Below are positions 29,974 through 38,788 of a DNA stretch of 64,000 nucleotides, piece after piece (position 1 is the stretch's first letter; the number at the start of each line of letters is the position of its first letter). Source of the stretch: Actinobacillus porcitonsillarum (GTDB lineage Bacteria > Pseudomonadota > Gammaproteobacteria > Enterobacterales > Pasteurellaceae); NCBI RefSeq assembly GCF_003101015.1, contig NZ_CP029206.1:1747001-1811000 (forward strand), read 5' to 3'. The translations under genes and the position numbers were made by a program. The notes below the pieces were generated by a model. It searched no databases. It was not told the origin of the DNA and saw only the letters and a list, made by a program, of their open reading frames with translations.

Positions 29974-30002
29974 ATGTAAAAATCGGCTAACGCCTTGATT
30001 TT
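29974..30002 (-). terminator. Terminator-like hairpin in the pheS leader
   Basis: On the minus strand AAAAATC-AA-GGC-GTTA-GCC-GATTTTT forms a stem with a two-base bulge, and its right arm carries a run of five Ts. It lies about 65 bases before the pheS start, where a transcription attenuator would be placed. E. coli pheST is attenuated through the pheM leader peptide, but no Phe-rich peptide is obvious before the hairpin here. Confidence 0.45.
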
Positions 30003-30125
30003 TAAGGTTTGAAGCGGTGGGATTTTGTGATATTTTTGCGTATTATCAAAATAAACCATATCGAATGTTCGCTTTATCAAAAAATGGGCGTAGAATGCTT
30101 TAAGTTTTTTTAATGGAAAAATACA

Positions 30126-30788
30126 ATGTTTAATATCACTAAATCGCAAGTTTTAGCAGCTTTCAATTATCGTGCGGCGTGTCGTTATTACGACCCAACA
30201 CGTAAAATCAGTAAAGAAGATATGGATTATATTCTTGAGCTTGCTCGTCTATCGCCTAGTTCGGTAGGTTCTGAACCGTGGCAATTTCTCGTGCTACAAA
30301 ATCAGGCTATTCGCCAAAAAATTGCGCCTGTTGCTTGGGGGATTAAGCACCCAATTGAAGAAGCTAGCCATATCGTTGTACTTCTTGCGAAAAAGAACGC
30401 TCGCTACGACTCGGAATTCTTTAAAACCTCTTTAGCTAAACGTGGTTTAACGCCTGAACAAACCTAAGCAACCCTTGCTCGCTACAAAGATTTCCAAACC
30501 AATGATATGAAAATTGCGGATAGCGAACGTGCATTATTTGATTGGTGCTGTAAACAAACCTATATCGCATTAGGCAATATGATGACAGGAGCGGCGCTGA
30601 TTGGGATTGATTCTTGCCCGATTGAAGGCTTTAATTATGATGAAGTTAATCGTATTTTAGCGGAAGAAGGCTTATTTGATGCGAAGGAATATGGCGTTTC
30701 TTGCATGGTTACTTTTGGTTATCGAGCGAAAGAAATTACCAAAAAATATCGTAAACCGGCAGAAGACGTCATCCATTGGATTGAATAA
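30126..30788 (+). pseudogene. FMN-dependent nitroreductase, interrupted by one in-frame stop
   Basis: The frame would encode a 220-aa nitroreductase-family flavoprotein similar to H. influenzae HI1278. The first 113 codons hold the FMN-binding RAACRYYDP and LARLSPSSVGSEPWQFLVLQN segments. Codon 114 is TAA (30465-30467). The same frame then continues without shift into ATLARYKDFQTND and the C-terminal half (CCKQTYIALGNMMTGAALIGIDSCPIEGF). The context TPEQT-stop-ATL suggests a CAA-to-TAA change of a glutamine codon. The remainder of the frame is undisturbed, so the lesion looks recent. A sequencing error or a strain-specific mutation are the alternatives. SD-like TGGAA precedes the start. Confidence 0.85.
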
Positions 30789-30803
30789 TGGATAGAGGAA
30801 AAT

Positions 30804-31619
30804 ATGATTAACAAAGACACACAACTCTGTATGTCGCTTTCCGGTAGACCAGGCAATACCGGTACTTATTTTCATAACTACCTTTATCAAAAACTCGGCT
30901 TAAATTTTGTTTATAAAGCCTTTACCACCCAAGATATTGAACACGCAGTAAAAGGCGTGCGAGCTTTAGGTATTCGAGGTTGTGCCGTTTCAATGCCATT
31001 TAAAGAGGCTTGTATGCCGTTTTTAGATGAAATTGATGCATCCGCTCAAGCGATTGAGTCGGTCAATACGATTGTTAATACGGAGGGTTATTTAAAAGCA
31101 TACAACACCGATTATATCGCTATTGAAAAGCTCATTGCAAAATATCAATTAAAATCAACCGCTTCGGTTATCGTTCAAGGTAGTGGAGGTATGGCAAAAG
31201 CCGTTGTTGCTGCCTTTAAACACGCTGGTTTTAAACAGCTGAAAGTCTATGCACGTAATGCAGAAACGGGGACTTATCTTGCCAATCTCTACGGGTATGA
31301 GTATATCAATAGCCTTGAAAATCAACAGGCTGATATTCTCGTCAATGTTACCCCGATTGGAATGAAAGGCGGAAAAGAAGAGTTTGATTTAGCATTCCCT
31401 GAAACGATGATAAAACAAGCTGCCAGTGTGTTTGATGTGGTTGCAATGCCAGCGGAAACTCCGTTAATAAAATATGCTCAATCACAGGGTAAACAAACTA
31501 TTTCCGGCGCCGAAGTGATGACTTTACAAGCAGTAGAACAATTTGTGCTTTATACGGGAATTCGTCCAAGTGATGAATTAATTGCAGAAGCTGCAGCATT
31601 TTCAAGAGCGTCTCACTAG
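30804..31619 (+). CDS. Shikimate dehydrogenase-like protein (AroE-like paralogue)
   Basis: The 271-aa product has the shikimate dehydrogenase fold: an N-terminal substrate domain with SMPFKEACMPFLDEID (catalytic Lys) and NTIVN plus YNTDY (catalytic Asp), and a Rossmann domain with VQGSGGMAKAVVAAF. The glycine loop GSGGMAKA replaces the GAGGAS(R) of AroE. It resembles H. influenzae HI0607, a described shikimate dehydrogenase-like (SDH-L) enzyme with low activity on shikimate. It follows the broken nitroreductase by 15 bp and is probably cotranscribed with it. The true aroE is expected elsewhere. Confidence 0.82.
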   Translation: MINKDTQLCMSLSGRPGNTGTYFHNYLYQKLGLNFVYKAFTTQDIEHAVKGVRALGIRGCAVSMPFKEACMPFLDEIDASAQAIESVNTIVNTEGYLKAYNTDYIAIEKLIAKYQLKSTASVIVQGSGGMAKAVVAAFKHAGFKQLKVYARNAETGTYLANLYGYEYINSLENQQADILVNVTPIGMKGGKEEFDLAFPETMIKQAASVFDVVAMPAETPLIKYAQSQGKQTISGAEVMTLQAVEQFVLYTGIRPSDELIAEAAAFSRASH

Positions 31620-31624
31620 CGATG

Positions 31625-31657
31625 AAAATGGACAATCATATTGATTGTCCATTTTTC
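31625..31657. terminator. Bidirectional terminator between the AroE-like gene and ycgL
   Basis: AAAATGGACAATCA pairs perfectly with TGATTGTCCATTTT around three bases, with a T-run, between convergent genes. Confidence 0.9.
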
Positions 31658-31658
31658 G

Positions 31659-31946
31659 TTATAATGACCTTTTCTGTTCCAAGAATGCTTCAAGCAAATT
31701 TTCTGGCGGAGGTGGCATTTGCAAATAAAAACCTTGAGTTTGAATCGCTTGCAAAACTTCTTCATTTTTTGCCCGCTTGAGTTGCTTTTCGCCTGTGAGA
31801 TTAAATAGCATCACAAATTGCGGTTTGCCAAAAATCTGTAATAAAGATTCCGGAACTTGCTCAAATACCTCACGTTTAGGAACGTATAAAAACATGCCTT
31901 CTTTTTTCGCACTTTTATAAATTGCACATAAATTAGTATTCGTCAT
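31659..31946 (-). CDS. ycgL: YcgL-domain protein
   Basis: This is a small cytoplasmic protein of unknown function (YcgL domain). The 95 aa contain [16 protein letters not shown] at the start, the [18 protein letters not shown] centre and the hallmark [14 protein letters not shown] near the C-terminus. The start lies inside the 3' end of dnaB. GGTGGAG precedes two adjacent ATGs (31949 and 31946), and the second has the better spacing. Overlap with dnaB implies translational coupling. Confidence 0.85.
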   Translation of the reverse strand: MTNTNLCAIYKSAKKEGMFLYVPKREVFEQVPESLLQIFGKPQFVMLFNLTGEKQLKRAKNEEVLQAIQTQGFYLQMPPPPENLLEAFLEQKRSL

Positions 31947-33396
31947 CATAAGCTCCACCAGAATAATTATCAAATCGAGAGTATTGTCCTTGGAAGGTTA
32001 AACGTACTCGCCCGATTGGACCATTACGTTGTTTACCGATAATAATTTCTGCCACATTTTTGAGATCAGAATTGTCGTTATAAACTTCATCACGATAAAT
32101 AAACATAATCAAATCCGCATCTTGTTCAATAGAGCCGGATTCACGCAAGTCCGAGTTTACAGGGCGTTTGTCCGCTCGTTGCTCCAAGCTACGATTTAGC
32201 TGTGATAGTGCAACCACTGGGACTTGTAACTCTTTTGCTAATGCTTTTAAAGAGCGAGAAATTTCAGCAATCTCTAACGTTCGGTTATCTGAAAATGCCG
32301 GCGCTCTCATTAATTGCAAGTAATCCACCATAATCAAACTTAAACCGCCATTTTCACGATACACACGTCTTGCTCTTGAACGGACTTCAGTTGGTGTTAA
32401 ACCTGAACTGTCATCAATATAAATGTTGTTACGTTTTTGCAAAATTGCCATCGTTGAAGAAATTTTAGCCCAATCTTCATCATCGTGAATTTGACCCGTT
32501 CTGATTTTGGTTTGATCGACACGTGATAAAGAGGCCAACATACGCATCATAATTTGGTCGGCAGGCATCTCTAAGCTAAAAATAAGCACAGGTTTTGCCG
32601 GTTTTTTCTTTGGATTACCTTGTTCATCAAGATCATTAGGATCTTCAATATCCATGAGAGAGGCGTTCTCACATAAGTTCATCGCAAAAGTCGTTTTACC
32701 CATTGAGGGGCGAGCAGCGACAATAATCAGATCTGAAGGCTGTAAACCGGCTGTTTTTTTATTGAGATCCGTAAATCCGGTCGTTACACCTGTTACCCCA
32801 CCATTATCTTTCTGCTTAGATAACATCTCTATTCGGGCAAGCGTATTTATCAAAATATCGTCCACTTTTTGCGGACCTTCATTGCCTGTATTGCGTTTTT
32901 CTGCAATCTCAAACACAACCCTTTCCGCCTCATCCAAAACTTCTTTCGCATTTCTGCCTTTGGTGTGATAAGCCATTTCAGCAATTTGATTTCCGGCACT
33001 GATGACGCTTCTAAGATCGGCACGATCCCTTACAATATCCGCATACGCAAGAATGTTTGCAGCACTTGGCGTATTTTTAGATAATTCTGCAAGATAAGCA
33101 AAACCACCAACATCTTGCAAAATCCCTTTATTTTTTAGCGCTTGATCTAGCGTAATAATATCAATAGGTTGGTTACTCCGTGCCAACTCTGTCATTTGTT
33201 CAAAAATCAAACGGTGTGCGTAATTATAAAAATCCACCGACTGTATTTTTTCAGCAACATTATCCCAATGTTCATTATTGAGCATAATCCCACCAAGCAC
33301 AGCTTGTTCTGCCTCAATAGAATGTGGAGAGATAGCAATTTGCTCCACTTGTTTATCTTTGACGGTATCACGTGATGAAGGTTTATAATCAGCCAT
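31933..33396 (-). CDS. dnaB: Replicative DNA helicase DnaB
   Basis: DnaB is the hexameric 5'-3' helicase of the replication fork. The 487 aa (471 in E. coli) have the N-terminal primase-interacting domain (about 20-125, with [16 protein letters not shown]), a linker, and the RecA-like motor with Walker A ARPSMGKT near residue 232 and the H4-type IMVDYLQLM segment near 345, ending with the arginine-finger region. No intein is present. The C-terminal 14 codons overlap ycgL on the same strand in a different frame. Confidence 0.96.
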   Translation of the reverse strand: MADYKPSSRDTVKDKQVEQIAISPHSIEAEQAVLGGIMLNNEHWDNVAEKIQSVDFYNYAHRLIFEQMTELARSNQPIDIITLDQALKNKGILQDVGGFAYLAELSKNTPSAANILAYADIVRDRADLRSVISAGNQIAEMAYHTKGRNAKEVLDEAERVVFEIAEKRNTGNEGPQKVDDILINTLARIEMLSKQKDNGGVTGVTTGFTDLNKKTAGLQPSDLIIVAARPSMGKTTFAMNLCENASLMDIEDPNDLDEQGNPKKKPAKPVLIFSLEMPADQIMMRMLASLSRVDQTKIRTGQIHDDEDWAKISSTMAILQKRNNIYIDDSSGLTPTEVRSRARRVYRENGGLSLIMVDYLQLMRAPAFSDNRTLEIAEISRSLKALAKELQVPVVALSQLNRSLEQRADKRPVNSDLRESGSIEQDADLIMFIYRDEVYNDNSDLKNVAEIIIGKQRNGPIGRVRLTFQGQYSRFDNYSGGAYDDEY

Positions 33397-33481
33397 TTTT
33401 CGCCCTATTTTCCGTTTGTTTAAGCTTGATAAGCGGTTAGTTTAGCGTAATTTTTTGCAAATGCCAAAATGATTACGGTGG

Positions 33482-34483
33482 TTATCCCATTAAGGTTTTA
33501 TTTGGTTCTTTAGCGATTTCTCGAGCCAATTTAGGTACTAAATAACCCGAACTGATCTTTTGTAACTCTTTATAAATACTAAAGGCAACTTCATCTTCCA
33601 CAAAAAAGTGACTTGCCCCTTCCACCTTATCTAGCAAATGTAAATAATAAGGTAGGATCCCAATAGAAAATAACTTATCACTTAGAGCTTTTAGTGTTAT
33701 TGCGCTATCATTCACGTCTTTCAATAACACTGATTGATTGAGCAAAACAACTCCCGCTTGTTTTAATTCAGCCATTTTGTTTGCTAAAACAATATCGATT
33801 TCATTTGCGTGGTTAATGTGCGTGACCATAACAACATTTAAACGAGAATCCGCAAATCGTAAACATAATTGTGAGGTAATGCGATTTGGAATAACCACAG
33901 GCAAACGGGTATGAATTCGGAGCGTTTTAACATGGTTAATTTTTTCCAATGCGGTTAAAATCCAATCTAATTCCTCATCTTTTGCCATTAAAGGATCGCC
34001 ACCGGATAAAATAACTTCCTCAATTTCCGGATGTTCTGCAATATATTGCAAACTTTGTTGCCATACCGTTTTTCCACTTTTTACCTCTTCATAAGGGAAA
34101 TGGCGTCTAAAGCAGTAGCGACAGTTAATCGCACAGCTATTTTTAACCATAAATAACAATCGATTGTGATATTTATGCAAAATATTGGGCGCAGGGCTAT
34201 GTTGTTCTTCCAGAGGATCTTTTATAAACCCTTCTACTTGGGTAAATTCGTCAGAAGATGTCATCGCTTGAAGAAAAAGCGGGTCATTTTTATCGCCTTT
34301 TTGCATTTTTTCGGCAAATGGGCGAGGTACTCTCATCGCAAATAATTTACGGGCTAAAATGGCTTGTTCAAACTCTTGCGGATTAAGCTCAAGATATTCT
34401 AAAAGTGCGACTGGATCATTAAACGCTTGGGCTAAATCAAGCTGCCATTGTAACTTTGAAGATTGGAGTTGAATTGATTGCAT
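33482..34483 (-). CDS. epmB: EF-P (R)-beta-lysylation enzyme EpmB (lysine 2,3-aminomutase-like)
   Basis: EpmB is a radical-SAM, PLP-dependent aminomutase that makes (R)-beta-lysine, which EpmA ligates to Lys34 of EF-P. The 333 aa (342 in E. coli) carry the radical-SAM triad C117, C121, C124 in CAINCRYCF, the EVILSGGDPLM segment and LRIHTRLPVVIPNRI. It lies 770 bp from efp, with a small secreted-protein gene between on the epmB strand. EpmA is not in the window. Confidence 0.93.
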   Translation of the reverse strand: MQSIQLQSSKLQWQLDLAQAFNDPVALLEYLELNPQEFEQAILARKLFAMRVPRPFAEKMQKGDKNDPLFLQAMTSSDEFTQVEGFIKDPLEEQHSPAPNILHKYHNRLLFMVKNSCAINCRYCFRRHFPYEEVKSGKTVWQQSLQYIAEHPEIEEVILSGGDPLMAKDEELDWILTALEKINHVKTLRIHTRLPVVIPNRITSQLCLRFADSRLNVVMVTHINHANEIDIVLANKMAELKQAGVVLLNQSVLLKDVNDSAITLKALSDKLFSIGILPYYLHLLDKVEGASHFFVEDEVAFSIYKELQKISSGYLVPKLAREIAKEPNKTLMG

Positions 34484-34492
34484 AGAAATAAA

Positions 34493-34516
34493 TTCCCCTC
34501 TTTAAGAAGAGGGGAT
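34493..34516 (-). terminator. Hairpin between the secreted-protein gene and epmB
   Basis: CCCCTCTT and AAGAGGGG pair around TAAG. The T-run is short on the minus strand (AATTTATTTC), so it may be only a partial terminator within the pair. Confidence 0.6.
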
Positions 34517-34523
34517 GGTGAAA

Positions 34524-35102
34524 TTATTGAACTAATTGACAAGCTAATGGCGAACCATTTGGGTTTACCATCACGATAGGCGTTGTTTGTCCACCTTGTG
34601 CCGGTGCTAAGTATTGCACACTTGCGATACAGTAACGGCGATAACCGTCTGTTTTCTCTACTAAGAATGGATCGATTTGACCGCCAATGCTTTTAAATGT
34701 TGCAACGCTTGATGTAGCATTTGTTGCATTTGCAACATTTTGCGGATTTTCAACCGCTTGGTTTGCTGCAGCTTGTTCTGTTGATGGTGTTTGAGTTTGA
34801 GCTTGCGCTGCTGTTGGCGCTAACATTTCACTTAACACATAACCTGCCGCCGCACCTGTTGCAAAGCTTGCTAATCGGTTATTCCCCGTTGCTTGCTGTG
34901 CTTGAGTTTGATTTGGAATCGCACGGTTAGGCGTGCTGTCAAATGTCGCATCTTTTTGCGTATTTGAATTGATTGATTGCGTTTTTTGCGCTGCAATCGG
35001 TTTACCTGAAACAGAGCGAGAAACAGAACGTCCTCCTTTTGCTTCTGCAATGATTGCAAATGAGAGAGCAATAATTGCGGCAAGTGTAATGGTTTTCTTC
35101 AT
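34524..35102 (-). CDS. Secreted protein of unknown function, Gln/Ala-rich
   Basis: I do not recognise a family. The 192 aa begin with a signal peptide (MKKTITLAAIIALSFAIIAEA). The mature protein starts with a Ser/Arg stretch (RSVSRSVSGK), then a Gln/Asn/Thr-rich linker, one short hydrophobic glycine-spaced segment (SFATGAAAGYVLSEML, about 78-93) that resembles a glycine zipper, a Gln/Ala-rich linker, and a folded-looking C-terminal 60 residues with two cysteines (YRRYCIASVQY and PLACQLVQ) that could form a disulfide. A good Shine-Dalgarno (AAGGAC) precedes the start. Position between epmB and efp says nothing clear about function. Confidence 0.7.
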   Translation of the reverse strand: MKKTITLAAIIALSFAIIAEAKGGRSVSRSVSGKPIAAQKTQSINSNTQKDATFDSTPNRAIPNQTQAQQATGNNRLASFATGAAAGYVLSEMLAPTAAQAQTQTPSTEQAAANQAVENPQNVANATNATSSVATFKSIGGQIDPFLVEKTDGYRRYCIASVQYLAPAQGGQTTPIVMVNPNGSPLACQLVQ

Positions 35103-35253
35103 AGTGTGTCCTTTTGTGTAAGATTTTTTGGATTATATCGCAAAAATTTTTAGAGATCTTTCTCTAATTACTGTATTATATAGGTCTTTTTGATAAACCC
35201 AATAGTGGGTGATTCAATTTTGTTAATTTTTTGTTAAATAAATTGAGGAAACA

Positions 35254-35820
35254 ATGGCTAGTTACAGCACTAATGATTTCAAACCGGGTTTAAAATTCAT
35301 CCAAGATGGTGAACCTTGTGTTATCGTTGAAAACGAATTCGTAAAACCAGGTAAAGGTCAAGCATTTACCCGTACAAAAATCCGTAAACTTATCTCTGGT
35401 AAAGTATTAGAGATCAACTTCAAATCAGGTACTTCTGTTGAAGCGGCGGATGTTGTTGATTACAACTACACCTATTCATATAAAGATGAAGATTTCTGGT
35501 ACTTCATGCACCCGGAAACATTTGAACAAATTTCTGTTGATGCAAAAGCATTAGGCGACAACGACAAATGGTTAGTTGATCAAGCAGAATGTATCATCAC
35601 GTTATGGAACGGTTCTGCTATCGCAGTTACTCCACCAAACTTCGTTGAATTAGAAGTTGTTGAAACAGATCCAGGCTTAAAAGGCGATACAGCCGGTACA
35701 GGTGGTAAACCTGCAACATTGAGCACAGGCGCAGTAGTACGTGTACCATTATTCGTACAAATTGGTGAAGTTATCCGTGTGGATACTCGTTCTGGCGAAT
35801 ACGTTTCACGTGTAAAATAA
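35254..35820 (+). CDS. efp: Elongation factor P
   Basis: EF-P relieves ribosomes stalled at polyproline stretches. The 188 aa equal E. coli. Lys34, in VKPGKGQ (30-36), is the residue beta-lysylated by EpmA/EpmB and is present. KOW-like domain I and two OB domains are complete, ending GEYVSRVK. The leader contains a small ACCCA-ATAG-TGGGT hairpin about 50 bases before the start. Confidence 0.97.
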   Translation: MASYSTNDFKPGLKFIQDGEPCVIVENEFVKPGKGQAFTRTKIRKLISGKVLEINFKSGTSVEAADVVDYNYTYSYKDEDFWYFMHPETFEQISVDAKALGDNDKWLVDQAECIITLWNGSAIAVTPPNFVELEVVETDPGLKGDTAGTGGKPATLSTGAVVRVPLFVQIGEVIRVDTRSGEYVSRVK

Positions 35821-35838
35821 TTTCATTTTACGTTAATT

Positions 35839-35887
35839 AAGCGGTTATTTTTCTTGCAAACTTTGCAGAAAATAACCGCTTTTTTAT
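35839..35887 (+). terminator. Uptake-signal inverted pair acting as efp terminator
   Basis: AAGCGGTTATTTTTC and GAAAATAACCGCTT form the stem and TTTTTATTTT follows. Both arms contain the DNA-uptake core. Confidence 0.88.
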
Positions 35888-35945
35888 TTTCTTAAATAAT
35901 AACCCTTCCCATTTGTATTTTTCTCGGTTAAGATAAACACAATCT

Positions 35946-35960
35946 TGAGAATTATTTTCA
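35946..35960 (+). promoter_or_regulatory. Fur box upstream of the siderophore ABC operon
   Basis: TGAGAATTATTTTCA fits the 7-1-7 Fur pattern TGATAAT-N-ATTATCA except at two central positions. It lies 29 bp before the start of the binding-protein gene, where it would overlap the promoter. Confidence 0.68.
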
Positions 35961-35988
35961 ATAACAAAACTTAACCAAGGAAATGATT

Positions 35989-36897
35989 ATGTTCAAAAAA
36001 GCACTACTTACTCTAGCTCTGGCTTCTTCTCTTAGCACACTCTCTTTTGCAAAAGAAGTTTCAATTCCAACCGCTCGTGGCGAAGTGACGATTGCACAAA
36101 CACCAACTAAAGTGGCTGTTTTTGAAGCCGCAGCGATTGATACACTGTATCATTTAGGTGTTAAAGTCGCAGGGAGCCCAAATGTAGTCAAAACCTTACC
36201 TTACTTAAAAGCAGCAACCGAGAATGCCACATTAATTGGTACGGTATTTGAACCTAATTTTGAAGTGCTAAGCTCACTCAAACCTGATCTTATCATTGTA
36301 GGTAGTCGTGCGGCGAAAAAAGTCGATGAGTTAAAAAACATTGCGACAACCATTGATATGACTGCACCTAGCAATGTGAATACCATTCAAGCCGGTTTAA
36401 ATAACATTGAAACTTACGGTAAATTATTCAACAAAGAAGCCGAAGCCAACAAATTAAAAACGGAATTAGAAACGCTACTTGCCGAAACCAAAGCTGCCGT
36501 TAAAGGCAAAGGGAACGGGCTTATCATTTTAGTTAATGGTGGCAAAATGTCTGCATTTGGTGATGTTGGTCGTTTAGGTTGGGTACACTCTGCATTAGAA
36601 ATTCCACTTGCTCAGGCAGATATTAACCAAAAAGGTTCTAACCACGGTACACCGGTTTCTTTTGAATACTTACAAAAAGTGAATCCTGATTGGTTATTTG
36701 TATTAGATCGTACCGCTGCCATCGGTGAAGAAGGAAAAACAGCACAAGAGGTGCTCGATAATGCGCTTGTTCACCAAACAAAAGCATGGAAAAACGGACA
36801 CATTATCTATTTAAGTAGCTCTGCTTATTTAGCAGCAGGTAGCGTTGAACAAATGCGTTTAGATCTTAACAATATCAAACAAGCATTTTCAAAATAA
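35989..36897 (+). CDS. Ferric-siderophore ABC transporter, periplasmic binding protein
   Basis: This is the periplasmic receptor of an iron-siderophore importer. The 302 aa start with a signal peptide cut after residue 21 (LSTLSFA, then KEV); there is no lipobox, as usual for Gram-negative members. The rest is a type III (FepB/BtuF-like) two-lobe domain with LGVKVAGSP and LSSLKPDLIIVGSRAA, and is closest in wording to the CeuE/VctP/FatB/YclQ group for catecholate siderophores. ATG at 35989 is preferred to the one six bases upstream because AAGG is then eight bases away. It is the first gene of a four-gene operon under a Fur box. The exact siderophore cannot be read. Confidence 0.85.
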   Translation: MFKKALLTLALASSLSTLSFAKEVSIPTARGEVTIAQTPTKVAVFEAAAIDTLYHLGVKVAGSPNVVKTLPYLKAATENATLIGTVFEPNFEVLSSLKPDLIIVGSRAAKKVDELKNIATTIDMTAPSNVNTIQAGLNNIETYGKLFNKEAEANKLKTELETLLAETKAAVKGKGNGLIILVNGGKMSAFGDVGRLGWVHSALEIPLAQADINQKGSNHGTPVSFEYLQKVNPDWLFVLDRTAAIGEEGKTAQEVLDNALVHQTKAWKNGHIIYLSSSAYLAAGSVEQMRLDLNNIKQAFSK

Positions 36898-36899
36898 AA

Positions 36900-37850
36900 A
36901 TGCGCCATTTAGCTTATCTTAATCTTCTCTTTTTATTAATTCTCTGCCCCATCAGCATGTCTGTTGGGGTAGCAGATTTTTCATGGTCGGATGTATTCCA
37001 GCAACCAGAACAAACTCAACTCTTTTTTGTCAGCCGACTGCCTAGAACATTTGCAATCATCCTTGTGGGTGCAACCTTAAGTATTGCCGGCATGGTTTTA
37101 CAAATCGTCCTAAAAAATCGCTTTATTGAACCCAGCATGATTGGGGCAAGCCAAAGTGCGGCATTAGGTATCTTAATTGCTACGCTACTCTTCCCTGCTA
37201 CGCCATTACTTGCAAAAATGTCCTTTGCTGCCGTATGTGCACTTATTGGCATGGCGATTTTTATGTTCTTAATGCGAAATCTCCCGCCACATCAAAAGTT
37301 AATGTTACCACTCATCGGGATTATTTTTGGTAATGTCATTGAATCCATTACAACCTTTATTGCCTACGAAACCGATAGTTTGCAGTTGCTTTCTGTTTGG
37401 TTTGCCGGTGACTTTTCAGGGGTATTGGCTGGCCGCTATGAATTACTCTGGCTAACTGCCGGATTAGCTTTTATGATCTATATTATGGCAGATCGTCTTA
37501 GTATTGCCGGTTTAGGGCAAAATATCAGTACGAGTTTAGGGATAAATTACCACCAAATGACTTGGTTTGCGCTTATTATTGTCGCCATGATTACGGCGTT
37601 AATTGTGGTTACCATTGGGCAAATTCCCTTTATTGGTTTAGTTGTGCCTAACATTGTCTCTCGCTTAGCCGGTGATAGACTGCGTCAAAATTTACCGACG
37701 GTCGTTTTATTTGGTGCAAATTTAATGCTCGCCTGTGATATTGTTGGTCGCGTCATTAACGCGCCTTTTGAAGTACCTATTTCAACAATCTTCGGCATTA
37801 TTGGGACACTTATTTTCCTCTATTTACTTTTTAGAGGACAGCGCTCATGA
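36900..37850 (+). CDS. Ferric-siderophore ABC transporter, permease 1
   Basis: This inner-membrane permease of the FecCD/BtuC family has 316 aa with about nine hydrophobic segments. It includes the family motifs RLPRTFAIILVGATLSIAG (coupling to the binding protein), GASQSAALG and the GQIPFIGLVVPNIVSRL segment before the ATPase-contact helix. It begins 2 bp after the binding-protein gene and its stop overlaps the next start by 4 bp (ATGA). It corresponds to FatD/CeuB/YclN-type permeases. Confidence 0.87.
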   Translation: MRHLAYLNLLFLLILCPISMSVGVADFSWSDVFQQPEQTQLFFVSRLPRTFAIILVGATLSIAGMVLQIVLKNRFIEPSMIGASQSAALGILIATLLFPATPLLAKMSFAAVCALIGMAIFMFLMRNLPPHQKLMLPLIGIIFGNVIESITTFIAYETDSLQLLSVWFAGDFSGVLAGRYELLWLTAGLAFMIYIMADRLSIAGLGQNISTSLGINYHQMTWFALIIVAMITALIVVTIGQIPFIGLVVPNIVSRLAGDRLRQNLPTVVLFGANLMLACDIVGRVINAPFEVPISTIFGIIGTLIFLYLLFRGQRS

Positions 37851-38788
37851 AAACGACTCGAATTCTCGCTTTTGCCTTACTACTTCTACTTTGTAGTTGC
37901 TTATTCTTTATGCTTTTTAATGCCAATGGTAACTGGGATTTTGTGATTCCTTTCCGTGGGAAAAAATTACTTTTACTCTTAACCGTTGCTTATACTATTG
38001 GCGTTTCAACCCTTTTATTTCAAACATTAACACATAATCCGATTTTAACGCCAAGTATCTTAGGCTTTGATTCGCTTTATCTCCTGACACAAACGCTATT
38101 AGTTTATTTTCTTGGTGGCATTGGATTTACGTTATTAGATATCAGTTTCAAATTTACCATTGAAACGGGGTTAATGTTAATCGGTGCATTATTACTCTTC
38201 CGCACGCTCACGAAAGAAAACAGCGATCTTACTCGCATGTTACTGATTGGTGTGGTATTTGGCGTGCTGTTTAGAAGTTTGAATAATCTACTCCAACGCA
38301 TGATTGATCCTGAAGAATTTGCAGTGGCGCAAAGTTCGTCTTTTGCCAGTTTTAATACCGCAAACCCAACCTTGCTTTTTATCGGGATTACCATTGCGCT
38401 ATTAAGTATGTTCTGGATTTGGCAGCAACGCCACAAACTAGATGTACTTTTACTTGGTAAAAAGCAAGCTATCGGATTAGGGGTTGATTATCATCGTTTC
38501 TCACGCCACCTTCTGATTTGCTGTGCACTGTTGGTGTCTGTTTCTACGGCATTAGTTGGACCTATTCTTTTTTTAGGTTTATTGGTCTGTGCGATTGTGA
38601 ATGCTGTTAGCCCAACGGTGTCCCATGCGGTTCGTATTCCACTTACTTTTTTGATTTCAGGTACCACCCTTGTGTTAGGACAAACGCTTTTTGAACAAAT
38701 TTTCAAATTACAAGGCGTACTCAGTGTGGTAATCGAGTTATTAGGTGGATTAGTCTTTATTTATCTTATGCTGAAAAAACAAAAATGA
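37847..38788 (+). CDS. Ferric-siderophore ABC transporter, permease 2
   Basis: This is the second FecCD-family permease, 313 aa, forming a heterodimer with the first. It has about nine membrane segments, the NPILTPSILGFDSLY segment at the usual position of the GASxGA motif, and GPILFLGLLVCAIVNAVSP. The ATGA overlaps at both ends indicate translational coupling within the operon. It corresponds to FatC/CeuC/YclO. Confidence 0.87.
   Translation: MKTTRILAFALLLLLCSCLFFMLFNANGNWDFVIPFRGKKLLLLLTVAYTIGVSTLLFQTLTHNPILTPSILGFDSLYLLTQTLLVYFLGGIGFTLLDISFKFTIETGLMLIGALLLFRTLTKENSDLTRMLLIGVVFGVLFRSLNNLLQRMIDPEEFAVAQSSSFASFNTANPTLLFIGITIALLSMFWIWQQRHKLDVLLLGKKQAIGLGVDYHRFSRHLLICCALLVSVSTALVGPILFLGLLVCAIVNAVSPTVSHAVRIPLTFLISGTTLVLGQTLFEQIFKLQGVLSVVIELLGGLVFIYLMLKKQK

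Noticed and set aside
29928-30149. 73-codon minus-strand ORF upstream of pheS
   Set aside because: It overlaps the nitroreductase start and the pheS leader hairpin, has no family resemblance and reads through an AT-rich leader (Tyr/Ile/Lys-rich). I treat it as chance.
31933-33396. Intein in dnaB
   Set aside because: The protein is near the normal length and the Walker A and H4 regions are continuous.
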